A DNA stretch of 64,000 nt from Ricordea florida (GCA_949710005.1 OX453274.1:38771214-38835213); one strand, 5' to 3'; positions 1 to 9,314 are shown, counted from the first letter of the stretch. The notes: generated by a model not told the origin, from the letters alone. Numbers and translations are program-made.

Positions 1-1
1 A

Positions 2-673
2 TCTATGCTTCGAAATGATTACTTTGTTGATTTTCAATATGCATGGTTTATACCAGAATCTGGATATGGATTAACAAATGCTGGATTAGGAAGAATAAAT
101 AGATCGGTTGAAGCTTTTGTTTATTGTGTTTTGGGGGCTCAAGTTAATACTAGGAATTCAATTATTGGTAATGGAGGAAGAGCATTTGAAACCCAGCAAG
201 AATTTATAGATTTATTTGAAAGCTCTGTGATTGAAAATGATATCGCAAATTCAAATCAAAGATATCAAATGGCGGTTCAAGAATCAAAAGTACGGCTTGA
301 TTTGGCTATAGCTCCTGATGTTTTGTTGATGCCAAGCAATTTAATTATAAATACAGAAAGCGTTATTGGATACAATAATAATCTGAAAATAGCAACAAAA
401 GATATGAAATTTGGGGTAAATAATTCATTAAACATTGAAACAAAAAATGTTGGAATAACTCATAGTTTAGGAACATCAAAGGTTTTATTTAATACTAATG
501 CTCAACCAAGAAAAAATATAAATCCTAAATTAAAAAATAGCGATGAATCAAACAATAGCGATGAATCAAACAAAACAAATGAAGTTAGTAATATAGAAAC
601 ATCTTCCCATCAAAATACTCTTATTGTTTTAATATTTGCTGGAGGATTATTATCTTGGTTTTTATTTCGATAA
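2..673 (+). CDS. Polinton C-terminally membrane-anchored structural protein, 5' part missing
   Basis: This is the C-terminal ~223 residues of a protein whose start lies left of the window. The reading frame is open to the first base, and the Met at position 5 is internal. It aligns with about residues 300-520 of the 520-aa protein at 10863-12425. Shared stretches include a DF-x-YxWFIP block, a conserved LNRS/INRS...EAFVYC segment, QVNTRNSI and a RLDLAIAP block. It ends in a hydrophobic segment followed by FLFR, a likely C-terminal membrane anchor. A short NNSDESN-type repeat sits in the variable linker before it. The function is unknown; conservation in both elements next to the penton-like gene suggests a virion or assembly role. 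No known domain was recognised. Confidence 0.75.
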   Translation, partial: SMLRNDYFVDFQYAWFIPESGYGLTNAGLGRINRSVEAFVYCVLGAQVNTRNSIIGNGGRAFETQQEFIDLFESSVIENDIANSNQRYQMAVQESKVRLDLAIAPDVLLMPSNLIINTESVIGYNNNLKIATKDMKFGVNNSLNIETKNVGITHSLGTSKVLFNTNAQPRKNINPKLKNSDESNNSDESNKTNEVSNIETSSHQNTLIVLIFAGGLLSWFLFR

Positions 674-707
674 AAATTAATCTAAACATATACCTTCTAA
701 ATGAAAA

Positions 708-1337
708 ATGTTTAGCATTACAATGTATAATTCAGAAACTAGGGTTTATTTAGACCCTCCAATGAAATACGTTAGTGAATTACAACTTTTAGATTGTAAT
801 ATTAAAACAAAAAGACCAATAACCTTAAAGAATCAAGAAAAAATAACTGATGAACAAGATAAGCCTTTAGTAATATTTAATCCAGGAACATATTCCATAA
901 ATGATATAAAAATATTAATTGAGCTCAGCGAAAAGGGTAAAAATATAACAATGATTATCGGAGATAATTTTGCTTACATAATCAACAATAAATCAATTAA
1001 CATTAAATTTACCCAGGGTTTACAAAATTCTTTAGGGCTGCCAGAGGTTTTATTTAAAATAACTCAAATAGATATAACTATAAAAGAACCTTTGAGACTT
1101 TTATGCAGCATAGTTGATAATAGAATGTCATACACGAATAAAGGTAAAAATGGAGGCCTTGTAAAAATACAACCATCCCAATTACTAGCAAACATTCCAT
1201 CAAAAGATTATCCATCCATTCCAATTAGAAAATATGATAACATGATTAATCACTTTGATTTAACCATTTTAGACTCTGATTGGAAAAAGTTTGATCTAAA
1301 AGGAGAATCTGTAACTTTTAGTTTAAGATTTAAATAA
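708..1337 (+). CDS. Polinton penton-like minor capsid protein (candidate)
   Basis: A 209-residue protein, clearly homologous along its length to the 211-aa protein at 10002-10637. Shared features include the MxSITMY start, YLDPP, LLDCNIKTKR, a GTYS motif, a GLPEV/GMPEV motif, LANIPSKDYP and a C-terminal FSLRF. The size and beta-rich pattern fit a single jelly-roll minor capsid (penton) protein of Polintons, but that is inferred from size and context. It starts 34 bases after the upstream gene on the same strand and ends at a palindrome that faces the convergent 186-aa gene. A second ATG at 701 is out of frame. Confidence 0.7.
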   Translation: MFSITMYNSETRVYLDPPMKYVSELQLLDCNIKTKRPITLKNQEKITDEQDKPLVIFNPGTYSINDIKILIELSEKGKNITMIIGDNFAYIINNKSINIKFTQGLQNSLGLPEVLFKITQIDITIKEPLRLLCSIVDNRMSYTNKGKNGGLVKIQPSQLLANIPSKDYPSIPIRKYDNMINHFDLTILDSDWKKFDLKGESVTFSLRFK

Positions 1338-1343
1338 ATTTTT

Positions 1344-1373
1344 GTTATGTAACCATTTATTGGGTTATATAAC
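1344..1373. terminator. Palindrome between convergent genes (element A)
   Basis: GTTATGTAACC and GGTTATATAAC are near-complementary arms around an 8-base loop, with flanking T and A runs. It lies exactly between the convergent ends of the penton-like and acidic genes. The same kind of palindrome sits at the same place in element B (9961-10000), which supports a functional role such as 3' end formation for both transcripts. Confidence 0.6.
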
Positions 1374-1383
1374 ATAACTTTTA

Positions 1384-1944
1384 TCAATCTTCTTCACCAA
1401 ATACCTCTTCTTCCAAAAACTTTAATTCCTCAACACCAATACACCAATCTAAATACCTACTTGGATGCCATGCTATAGGCATTAATTCGTCATATAATTT
1501 TTTATAAAATTTATGTTTATGTTTCAACTTATCAGCATTTACATTTATAGAAATCCAAATTGAATCAATAATAAAATTATTAATATTATATTTCATCTTA
1601 TCATCTTTTTCTCTATTAGCATAATATATTAAATCACTAACAAACTCATTATTAGATATACCATCTAAATATAAACCCATTATACCAAAAATAGAAAAAT
1701 AAAAATACTCTTCATTATCATCATGCCAAATTCCAAATTCAACCCCTTCGGAATCTTCATCATACCCAAAATAGTTATAATATTCATAAAGTTCATAATT
1801 TTCATCAATAAAACCTCTAATATTTGATATATGTTTTAATAAATCTTCCTTAATTGAATCTAAAAAATCATTAACACCAAGTTTTTTTTCATTATAATAT
1901 TCAAAACTCATAGAAGTTTTTCCATCTTTTACTATTATTTTCAT
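1384..1944 (-). CDS. Acidic Polinton protein of unknown function
   Basis: A 186-residue, Tyr/Glu/Asp-rich protein with no recognised domain. It is homologous to the 212-aa protein at 9315-9953. Both have an early [VN]DFxxxIKEDLLK / FIEEIKEDLLK block, a DGIS[NV]NEFV motif, a YKxxHK-x-FYK motif, and a C-terminal block beginning WHP and ending in DWC plus a Glu-rich stretch. It lies 1 base after the SAP/zinc-repeat gene ends, but has its own TTTAAGGATT-type motif upstream that overlaps the end of that gene. Conserved position next to the element terminus in both elements suggests a regulatory or host-interaction role rather than a structural one; this is inference. Confidence 0.75.
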   Translation of the reverse strand: MKIIVKDGKTSMSFEYYNEKKLGVNDFLDSIKEDLLKHISNIRGFIDENYELYEYYNYFGYDEDSEGVEFGIWHDDNEEYFYFSIFGIMGLYLDGISNNEFVSDLIYYANREKDDKMKYNINNFIIDSIWISINVNADKLKHKHKFYKKLYDELMPIAWHPSRYLDWCIGVEELKFLEEEVFGEED

Positions 1945-1945
1945 T

Positions 1946-2425
1946 TTATTTACAATTTTTCCTAATCCTTAAATCATAAATTAATTTTATACGACACTCC
2001 TTACAAGAGGCTTTTTGTTTCATGTGTTCGCATATTTGTGATCCTCCACATTCTTTACATTGTTGTTTTTGTTTATTATGTATGCATATTTGTGATCCGC
2101 CACATTCTTTACACTTTTGTTTTTGCTTATTATGCATACAATATATTGATCCTTTACATTTTTTACAAGCATACTTAATTCTATCATGTTCACATATTTG
2201 CGATCCACCGCATTCTTTGCAAAAATATTTAATTTTTCCATGAATACAAATATAATCGCTAGTAGTAGTAGTAACTTTTTCAATTAAATCAATAATCTCC
2301 TCCTCTTTATATTTTTTAAACTCATTAATTAAATCCATTCTACCCATTTTTGATCTTCCTTTCGTTTTTAACTCTCTTGCAATTCTTTTTAGTTCATACA
2401 AACATAAATTATTTAATTGATCCAT
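1946..2425 (-). CDS. SAP-like domain protein with tandem Cys/His zinc-binding repeats
   Basis: A 159-residue protein. Residues ~5-40 (LYELKRIARELKTKGRSKMG and following) fit a SAP / Rho-N type DNA-binding helix-turn-helix. From ~58 there are five 18-residue repeats of the form C-x-H-x6-C-x2-C-x5 (for example ICEHDRIKYACKKC), each able to supply a C-H-C-C zinc site. It is homologous to the 184-aa protein of element B, which has six repeats. It is the gene nearest the element terminus in both. The role is unknown; a protein binding the terminal repeats or regulating transcription is a reasonable guess. The start is the only ATG before the SAP-like part. Confidence 0.75.
   Translation of the reverse strand: MDQLNNLCLYELKRIARELKTKGRSKMGRMDLINEFKKYKEEEIIDLIEKVTTTTSDYICIHGKIKYFCKECGGSQICEHDRIKYACKKCKGSIYCMHNKQKQKCKECGGSQICIHNKQKQQCKECGGSQICEHMKQKASCKECRIKLIYDLRIRKNCK
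1964..1975 (-). promoter_or_regulatory. Promoter-like motif for the acidic gene (element A)
   Basis: On the minus strand this reads GATTTAAGGATT, about 20 bases upstream of the ATG at 1944. It matches the motif upstream of most genes in element B. Confidence 0.5.
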
Positions 2426-2450
2426 AATTACTCTCTATGAGTATTTTTCT

Positions 2451-2461
2451 AATCCTTAAAT
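2451..2461 (-). promoter_or_regulatory. Promoter-like motif for the SAP/zinc-repeat gene (element A)
   Basis: Minus strand ATTTAAGGATT lies about 25 bases upstream of the ATG at 2425. It is the same motif as at 1964-1975. Confidence 0.5.
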
Positions 2462-2525
2462 ATCATTTTTATTTTATAATATGAAAAAATCTCTGTTTAT
2501 TTTTCTGATAAATCTCTGACAAATT

Positions 2526-2652
2526 TAAAATAACCCGTAAGCTAAAAAATGACAGAGATTTTTCTATCAACTTTAAAAAATAAGCTAAAAAAACCGTAAG
2601 CTAAAAAAAGGACAGAGATTTTCCAGTCAAATTTTAAAAATAAGCTAAAAAT
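2526..2652. repeat. Terminal tandem duplication of element A
   Basis: Two copies of a ~62-base unit containing CCGTAAGCTAAAAAA, GACAGAGATTTT, then a (T)TTAAAAATAAGCTAAAAA tail. A related AAATCTCTG sequence precedes them at about 2488-2520. No gene is present from 2426 to 2650. This is probably the terminal repeat region of element A, analogous to the tandemly repetitive TIR of element B but with a different sequence. Confidence 0.5.
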
Positions 2653-2914
2653 GATCTTATAAACACGCTTACATAGTAGTTAGGTCTAAACCCAAAGCCG
2701 GGCCGGTTATCATGAAACCGGATGTCCAACTTAACCCGCGGTTTAAGTGAAATTGAAAGGGTTCGAAACTGACCAATTTGCAGAATTTGCGATTGAGCAG
2801 GTTCTGACTACTTTTTCTGGAGTTGTATAAACGAGATTGAAAGGTTAAGTTGGAGCAGCACAAATCGTCTCAACCTGGTTTAAATAACCAGCCCTTGAAG
2901 TGTTCACTGATCGC

Positions 2915-3300
2915 CGGCCGGTTAGCTCAGTTGGTAGCGCCCCAACCTGTGGAGCGGGAGGTCGTGAGTTCAAACCTCAGCCGGACCAACATTCAAGGTC
3001 TTAAAATAACTGAGGAGAATGAGCTGCCTTTGTTATGACATCTGCAAATAGTTAGACATGAAATTTCTAGTCTTCTCGGGTAAGGACAAAAAACCGTAGG
3101 CCCCGGTTCACAGCACTGTTCTTGTGGGACGTTAGAGATCCTACAACACTGTTCGAAAAGAGTAGGGGACGTAGACCCCAGTGTTGTGGTCCACATTTGT
3201 AAAGTTTGAATCACTTAACAAATAGGAGAATTGATGTAAAGCGCCTTTCAACATATCCATATGAAAAAGGGCGCTATACAAATTCATTATCATTATTAAA
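2915..3300 (+). repeat. tRNA-derived SINE (full length)
   Basis: It begins with a tRNA-like head at ~2917-2990 that has an A box (TAGCTCAGTTGG) and a B box (GTTCAAACC). The body includes the AATAACTGAGGAGAATGAGC and GTTCGAAAAGAGTAGGGGAC segments. The end is GATGTAAAGCGCC...GGGCGCTATACAAATTC followed by a short ATT tail. The acceptor and anticodon stems are too altered for a working tRNA gene. A minus-strand piece of the same family lies at 38630-38830. The layout matches tRNA-SINEs common in corals. Confidence 0.75.
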
Positions 3301-6300
3301 CGATTTGTTTAGTAGGCACAGGCAACTGCCTGGTACAATTACGTCATGGTCATTTCTGGCACAAAGCGGACTCTGAAATCAGTGGTTTGCGCAATCGCCA
3401 TTGTATATCGGGAGAGATACTGCAGGAAAGAAAAGGAAATTTCTTTCTCGGACACAAGTCGAACTCAGCAACTCGTTATTCTGCCTTCGTATTACGATTC
3501 GTCGTTTTTAACTCGTGGATACGCGAAGCGTATTTGCGAGTTTTTGTGGGGACTCTGATATGCAAATTGTCACTCACTCACTCACTCACTCACTCACTCG
3601 CTCGCTCGCTCGCTCACTCACTCACTCACTCACTCTAGTGTAGACACACTTCGTAATTAGTCGGATAGAACTCGGGGGCACCGATATGAAGACGACAATT
3701 GTCGTGACCGAAGTCACGGAAGTCTGTTGATGAAAGTTCACGCTGAAAGTGTATCGTACCGTTGCCAGAGTTTGTACGGATTTTGTAGCTTAAGAGCACG
3801 ATTAGCGAGGCCCTGTTAGGGGTAAATTTCGACAAGCAACATGGCCTTGAAACGGCGACATAAAGGACCTGAAATGGCGACGAACGACGAGCCGCTCACG
3901 GGAAATTACGACAGCGACCTTCGACCTTCCGAAATTGCGACGTGAAAAGGTTTGAAACTCAGACGCGCGACATAAAGAACCTCACTAACAGGGCCTCATT
4001 AGCGGTCTTACTAAAATCAAAAGGAGTTTAAATGTTTCCAGTTAGGACAATGACCAACTTGGAGACTGAATTTCATGAGACTTTTACTCGGCCAGGAGCG
4101 AAACGTGAACAGATGATAACTATTCGCTTTTCGGACATCGACCGCCATCGACCGCCCCTAAGATTACAAGCAGTATATGAATTTCAGTTGGCTCGAAAGT
4201 GATCTGAAGATGAGAAAATCTCTTGCTAATGTAGTAAGCTTTGGTGAGAACTCATTGAGCGAAATTAGCACTTGAATGAGAACTTATATGAGCGAAATGA
4301 GTACTCGTTATTGAACGAAACTACTACTGAAAACAGAATAAATTGACGAATCCATGATGTGAAACCGAAGAACTTCTGTGGCCAACCTGGATAAGAAACA
4401 TCGCATGTAGGACTTTTCTACTGATTTAAGTGTTAGTACTAACAGGAATGGAGTTGTAGAAGTATTGGGACGGCCAAGAAGTATGTCAACATTTACTTGT
4501 AAATATGGAGGCGGCTGCCGTGACGGAGAACCACGAAGGTTACAATGTAAGAAAGTCATTAAAGGGTTCGAAAACAGTAAGTCATGTAGAAAATGTATTA
4601 AATGTTATATTATATACAATACACCACAAGCCGTTACAATGAAAAGTTTTCTGTGTATTGATTTCCGAATTTACCTTGAAGTGAACTAGATTGTGTTGAA
4701 GTAGACATTTTGGAAAAATAGGCTTACCTGTTTTGCTTACTGTTGTGTGACTCATCATATTTACATTGTAAAAACAAGAAGTTATGAGGATAAAAACAAA
4801 TATGTACTGCTGTATTAATGATGGCAAGTGTGATTTTTTTTAAGTGCAACCCTGAATATATATACCACTGATAACCTAAAATGAGATGGTAATGTAAATA
4901 AACTAATTCAACTTGATAAAGGATTGAGTCTTAAGGATTTTAAGATCATCACTAACATACTTTGCAAAAATGCAAGAAAGACTTGTTTGGTATGATTCGT
5001 CAGCTGGGCTATCCTACATGGTTTTGTTCATTATCAGCTGCAGAATCAAGGTGGATATTTCTGTTGAATACATTGAATAGACTTGTAGACAACAAAAACT
5101 ATAATGATGATAAAATTGACAATGTCATGGCAACAAAATTCAGACCTTATTCAGAAGGACCCTGTTACATGTGTTAGAAACTTTGAACTCACAGACAGTG
5201 AGCAGCAGGATACCAGAACTACATTTGGTTTCGGTGCCATTTAATCCTGTACCCTTATGTTAAGTTATCAAATTTTTTAACAACTGTATGCTTGCCACCT
5301 GCCTTATAACTGATGCCTAGTGTAGTCAAATGATTGGCATCATGTACTCACTGTATGTTTATTTCAAAAAGCTACTCAGCTCCCTGGTCACTTTTATGTT
5401 GTGATTATAGATTATTAAAATTATCTTCAAGTTCATTCAATCACAACTCTGAAAAAACACCTCGTTAATTTTTAAATTATTTCTTTTTTCTCTGTTTTGT
5501 AAACATATCCACGAGTTCACCATAGTCCTACTTTGATTCTTTGTTCGTATTTCGTGCAGTACGAGTACCATATTGTATTCCCACGAAAACAAGAGAAGGC
5601 GCGTGCACAGTGGGAAGAACTCCACACACCAAGAGGTTTGCCGGTTCATCTGTGGAGATCCAAAGCTTTGCAAGTTTAGCTATCCAAAGTGATAAAAATA
5701 GGCAAGTTTAGCCGAATAGTAAAGTAAACAGTACTTTTAAGTTGCCGTTACAACGCAGTGTGGTTCTATTTTTTCAAGTGTGAATCAAACCACGCACAGT
5801 GCGACCATTCGTCGCCGAAAAGCTTTTGTGAATAGTATACTGTATGGATGGAATCATACTGGATGGAATTATTTATCATATTAAGGATGAAACCGTAAGG
5901 CGAGACCATTTCAAGGAGGAAAGAGAACTTTTTTCAACAGTACTTGTATGGGTTGTTTTGCTCGCAACGTGTTAGAAAAATATTGTAGAATTATTTAGCT
6001 CAATCTGCGATTGATCATCGCAAAACTGCGGTATTATGATATTCTTTAAAATATTAATTTAATCGGTTGTTTCATACCACATGTGATGTTCTATTCTTGG
6101 GAACTGACCGATTGATTTCATAGCTTTTAAAAATGGGATTTGCGACTTCAGGTCTTCAAAGTCACGTTTCCGGGCGTAAAGATGGTGGAACGAACGTGAA
6201 AAAGGTTAGAAACAGAGGAAACCAGACGTGGCCCACAAAAACAAGTTATTTTTTTTTAGTTACCATCCAATGGGACTTGCCACACACCCATCTATTAAAT

Positions 6301-6857
6301 TATATGTACTGAGAAACAAAATTCCTCCGTTCGACCATTTTCTTTACGTGTTACCTGACGAAGCAAAACAACGCTTCTCTCTCGCCTGCCCGCCTTTAGG
6401 CGTTCCTTCCACGATAAGTAAGACTCGAAATGCAGCCACTACAAGAATCACCCACGACTTTCTCTGGAAGCTAATCCCTTAATATTTCTCCCGTGGGGAA
6501 CGAGAACAAGAAATTCCGTTGCTGTCGTCGTGGTTCGATCCCGAACGATATCACAGAATGTTTTCTTTGCTTCGTGTGGCTCTTTATAATCTCAACTGAA
6601 TACTCAAGTTAGCGCCTTTTCTCGTGGAATTTCAAGGAGGGCCTTTTGGGACTGAAATTTATTTGCGTCCCGTTTCGGCCCCTTTAATTCTTGTTCTGTT
6701 GGTGTTGGTCTACAGCCTAATTAGTCACCTAGATACCGAAAATCATTATTAAATCAGATTCAAACTATTACAAATAATGTGAAACTGATTTAATGATGAT
6801 TTCCGGTATGAACAGTGTCAAATACTTCATTTCAGCTTTGATTCTTGAATCACGTAC
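3301..6857. other. Host intergenic DNA, no supported gene
   Basis: Short open frames here lack coding character, homology or splice context. At ~5750-5860 there is a degenerate copy of the ~90-base interspersed repeat (CAGTGTGGTTCTA...GTGCGACCATTCGT). Nothing else recognisable was seen besides the microsatellite at 3570-3636. Confidence 0.6.
3570..3636. repeat. (CACT)n/(CTCG)n microsatellite
   Basis: Uninterrupted CTCA tetranucleotides, a short central run of CTCG, then CTCA again. Confidence 0.9.
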
Positions 6858-6865
6858 ATGCAAAG

Positions 6866-7266
6866 CCGGGGGGGGGGGTGCTCCCAGAGAGATTGGGTAG
6901 GAGTGTGCGCCCCGCTTCCCAAAACCCTCACCCTATTTATGACCAAAATCTGCGATTTTCCCTACCCTATTTATGACCTGACCAAAAATTTGATACCCTT
7001 TTTATGACTTGACCCTTAAATACTCTGTTTCAAACCTGCCTTATAGTTATTTCCCCAGTTCAGACCAATGTTAAAGTCAATGTTTATTTGCTTTTATTAG
7101 GTAGGGTACACGATTGCATGTGCAAAGTTTCGAGCTCAGAATTCTACAGTATAAAGCGAGTGCAAAAATCGATGACCTATTTATGACTAAAACGGCTGAA
7201 AAACGATACCCTTTGGGGCAGCACATAGCTATAAAGCCCATATAAGGGAGTACCCCCCCCCCCGGG
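6866..7266. mobile_element. hAT-like MITE with G/C-run termini
   Basis: The ends are CCGGGGGGGGGGGTGCTCCC on the left and GGGAGTACCCCCC...CCGGG on the right. It is flanked by an exact 8-base direct repeat ATGCAAAG (6858-6865 and 7267-7274). The 8-base duplication fits the hAT superfamily. The interior has three ACCCT(A/T)TTTATGAC repeats and no coding sequence. Confidence 0.75.
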
Positions 7267-7424
7267 ATGCAAAGTGTTTACATGATTTGCCAAACATTTT
7301 TGTACATGAGAAAAACGCTGTACTGCGACCATTACTATGCAAGCTGTGGAACTGTATTCAGCAACAGTTATTGACGCAATTTTAAGCAAATGCGACTTAG
7401 CTGAAAGCTAAGAATATTAATAGT

Positions 7425-7470
7425 CTTCAGTTGGATTCGAACCCGTGACCTTGGGAAAACTGATAATACT
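7425..7470 (-). repeat. tRNA-SINE fragment (B-box region)
   Basis: TTGGATTCGAACCCGTGACC is a reverse-complement tRNA B-box region, followed by an A-box-poor stretch. It is a short remnant only. Confidence 0.35.
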
Positions 7471-7481
7471 CTGCCAGCTCT

Positions 7482-7720
7482 GGGCCCGGTTGTTCGAAGC
7501 AGTAAGGTAACCCAGGGTTAGTGCGAAATTTAAATGTAGAAATGATAGCTTAAAAAGCACATTTAGTATAATACTTTTTGAATACAATATGATGATTGTA
7601 TGCTCTGAAAAAAATAGAGAAAGTTATCGGAGAAAGTGCTTTTAAAACAAGAGGAAAAGAAACCCGGGTTAAATTTAACCCTGGACTAGCGCGCTAGTCG
7701 GCCTTCGAACAATCGGCTCC
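7482..7720. mobile_element. Foldback MITE
   Basis: Left end GGGCCCGGTTGTTCGAAGC and right end GGCCTTCGAACAATCGGCTC are near inverted repeats. Further in, CCCAGGGTTA and TAACCCTGG also pair. There is no coding capacity. A clear target duplication was not seen. Confidence 0.5.
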
Positions 7721-8417
7721 TGGAGTATAAACCTATCCACACTGCAAGCAGGTCAATTCTGGGTCAAATATTACCATTTAAGGAATGTTCCGGCACGCAG
7801 TTTTTTCAGTTTTTAAAATCACATATATTTAGCGTTAATATGCGAAGGTCAAATCTCCAACTATGTTTCCGCAGGTCACGTAGATAATTTTTTCATATAT
7901 GTTTTAAATTCCTGTACTTCACTGGCTTTTTCTAGATATTTTTTTTTTTTTACAAGATCTTGAATTCTTTCTTTCTCCCTCCCAGGCGTTCCTTGTCAGT
8001 TCTCTTCTCATTTCATTACACTCTTTTTCTCGCTCTTTTCGTTCTCTCTCACAATCAAGAGCTAGACTCTTTCCCAACCTTTCCCGAACCAAGTAAACAA
8101 ACAAGTGAGTCCACTATCACTGTGGTCCTGATTACAGAAAAAAAGCACGAATGGAGATACATGTAATCAGTATAGTTATCCACATGACCTGACCCCCTGT
8201 CAGTGTCGAACAGCAAGCGTCATTCCTTATCGTATTTTAAAGCATCGCTGATCACATTACACAGAAGCCTAACAAGAAATATCTTCATATACAACGTTAC
8301 CTTACCATGTGGTATGCTGCAGGCATCGAGGACTAACAAACCCTTGCACCTTTTACATCTGTGGATCATACCATGGGACCACTCTTTAAAAAGCCACTGA
8401 ACAGTATTGTACTGTGG
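7721..8417. other. Host intergenic DNA ending in the ~90-base interspersed repeat
   Basis: No gene is supported. The last ~120 bases (TCTGTGGATCATACCATG, ACCACTCTTTAAAAAGCC, ACTGAACAGTATTGTACTG) are a copy of the interspersed repeat also seen at 31.2, 35, 48.7 and 51.1 kb. Polinton element B is inserted in this copy. Confidence 0.6.
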
Positions 8418-8423
8418 TACTGT
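8418..8423. repeat. Target site duplication of element B, left
   Basis: TACTGT here and TACTGT at 24789-24794. If TIR symmetry is enforced, the exact duplication is ACTGT (8419-8423 and 24790-24794). The AT dinucleotide start of the TIR makes the last base ambiguous. Six bases is the usual Polinton duplication length. Confidence 0.75.
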
Positions 8424-8766
8424 ATATATATCAAAAATGTATCTTCTAGGACAAAAAAAATTTTAAAAAAATTTTAAAAAAATTTTAAAAAAATTTAAAA
8501 AATTTAAATAAAAAAAAAAATTTAATTTTATTTTAAAGTTAAGCGAAGCCTCACCCAAACCCCACCCAAACCTCACCCAAACCTCACCCAAACCTTAGTC
8601 AAGTCTAGCTAGTAGCCGGCAATGTTAAGTCTAAATCAAGCCTTAATCCTGGGGCAAATTTTTTAAAAAATAAAAATTGAATTTAAATTAGATTTAAAGA
8701 TTAGATAAAAATATATAAATTATGGATGAACAACAAAGAGAACTAAGTGCTGATATGGAGAATTTA
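8424..8766. repeat. Left terminal inverted repeat of element B
   Basis: 343 bases pairing with 24447-24789. Paired coordinates keep a constant sum of 33213, so there is no net indel, and no mismatch was seen in the stretches compared by eye. Inside are: an end beginning ATATATATCAAAAATG, ~11-base A7T4 units (8452-8500), an A11 run, and about four 11-base CCTCACCCAAA units (8549-8597) resembling telomeric repeats. It also contains a promoter-like motif and the first 15 codons of the SAP/zinc gene. Identity stops at 8767, inside that coding sequence. Confidence 0.9.
8691..8702 (+). promoter_or_regulatory. Promoter-like motif, SAP/zinc gene
   Basis: GATTTAAAGATT lies 19 bases upstream of the ATG at 8722. 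An identical copy in the right TIR serves PolB. Confidence 0.6.
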
Positions 8767-9276
8767 CAAAAATTGAAATTTGTGGAATTAAAAGAAATCG
8801 CTAAAGGGTTGAAAATTAAAGGGCGCTCTAGAATGAAAAAAGAAGATTTTATTAATGCGTTTAAAATATTTCCAAATGAGGAGATTACTAAATTAATACC
8901 AAAAGATACTATAATTAATAAATATAATTGTATTCATGGAAAGTGTAAATATTTCTGTAGAGAGTGTGGAGGAAGTCAAATATGCAAACACAGTAAAATT
9001 AAGTCATACTGTAAAGAATGTAAAGGCGCACAAATATGTGAACACAGTAAACAAAAATATCAATGCAAAGAGTGTGGAGGATCACAAATATGTGAACATA
9101 AAAAACAGAAAGCACGTTGTAAAGAATGTAAAGGTAAAGGAATATGTATTCATGGGAAACAAAGAAATTTTTGTAAGGATTGTGGGGGATCTCAAATATG
9201 CGAACATAATAGACAGAAGGCATTTTGTAAAGAATGTTATGAAAAAATTAAGTTATATAACAAAAAAATTAATTAA
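8722..9276 (+). CDS. SAP-like domain protein with six Cys/His zinc-binding repeats
   Basis: A 184-residue protein. Residues 1-15 (MDEQQRELSADMENL) are encoded in the TIR and are identical to the start of PolB. Residues ~17-50 (FVELKEIAKGLKIKGRSRMK) fit a SAP / Rho-N type DNA-binding fold. From ~72 to 178 there are six 18-residue repeats C-x-H-x6-C-x2-C-x5, such as ICEHSKQKYQCKEC, each a possible zinc site, with Lys/Arg-rich spacing that suggests nucleic-acid binding. It is a homologue of the 159-aa gene of element A. Location beside the terminus and the shared promoter with PolB suggest an early role in replication or regulation (inference). Confidence 0.8.
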   Translation: MDEQQRELSADMENLQKLKFVELKEIAKGLKIKGRSRMKKEDFINAFKIFPNEEITKLIPKDTIINKYNCIHGKCKYFCRECGGSQICKHSKIKSYCKECKGAQICEHSKQKYQCKECGGSQICEHKKQKARCKECKGKGICIHGKQRNFCKDCGGSQICEHNRQKAFCKECYEKIKLYNKKIN

Positions 9277-9314
9277 TTTGTTATTTAAAAACAAAAATAA
9301 TAAAAAAAAAAAAG

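Larger units (their letters stand above)
1..2650. mobile_element. Right end of Polinton element A (partial, continues left of window)
   Basis: This is an AT-rich block with four intron-free genes, in mirror image to the left end of the complete Polinton at 8424-24789. The order is C-terminus of the 520-aa-type membrane protein (+), penton-like protein (+), acidic 186-aa protein (-), SAP/zinc-repeat protein (-), then non-coding DNA. Proteins are clearly related to those of element B but diverged, and the terminal DNA is unlike the TIR of element B. The right boundary is uncertain (about 2640-2670), because the left end and target duplication lie outside the window. All visible genes are open, so this could be a full-length element. 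Confidence 0.8.

Noticed and set aside
2022..2283. Extra Cys-rich open frames overlapping the SAP/zinc gene on both strands
   Set aside because: They are shadows of the 18-residue repeat in other frames; the minus-strand frame ending at 2425 has the SAP-like head and the homologue in element B.
2917..2990. A functional tRNA gene
   Set aside because: The A and B boxes are present but the anticodon arm and acceptor stem do not form a proper cloverleaf, and the sequence continues into a SINE body.
3570..3636. CRISPR-like regular repeats
   Set aside because: Simple tetranucleotide microsatellite with no spacers; the genome is eukaryotic.
7919..8166. Arg/Lys-Glu rich or Ser/Phe-rich small frames
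   Set aside because: Low-complexity pyrimidine-rich DNA read on both strands.
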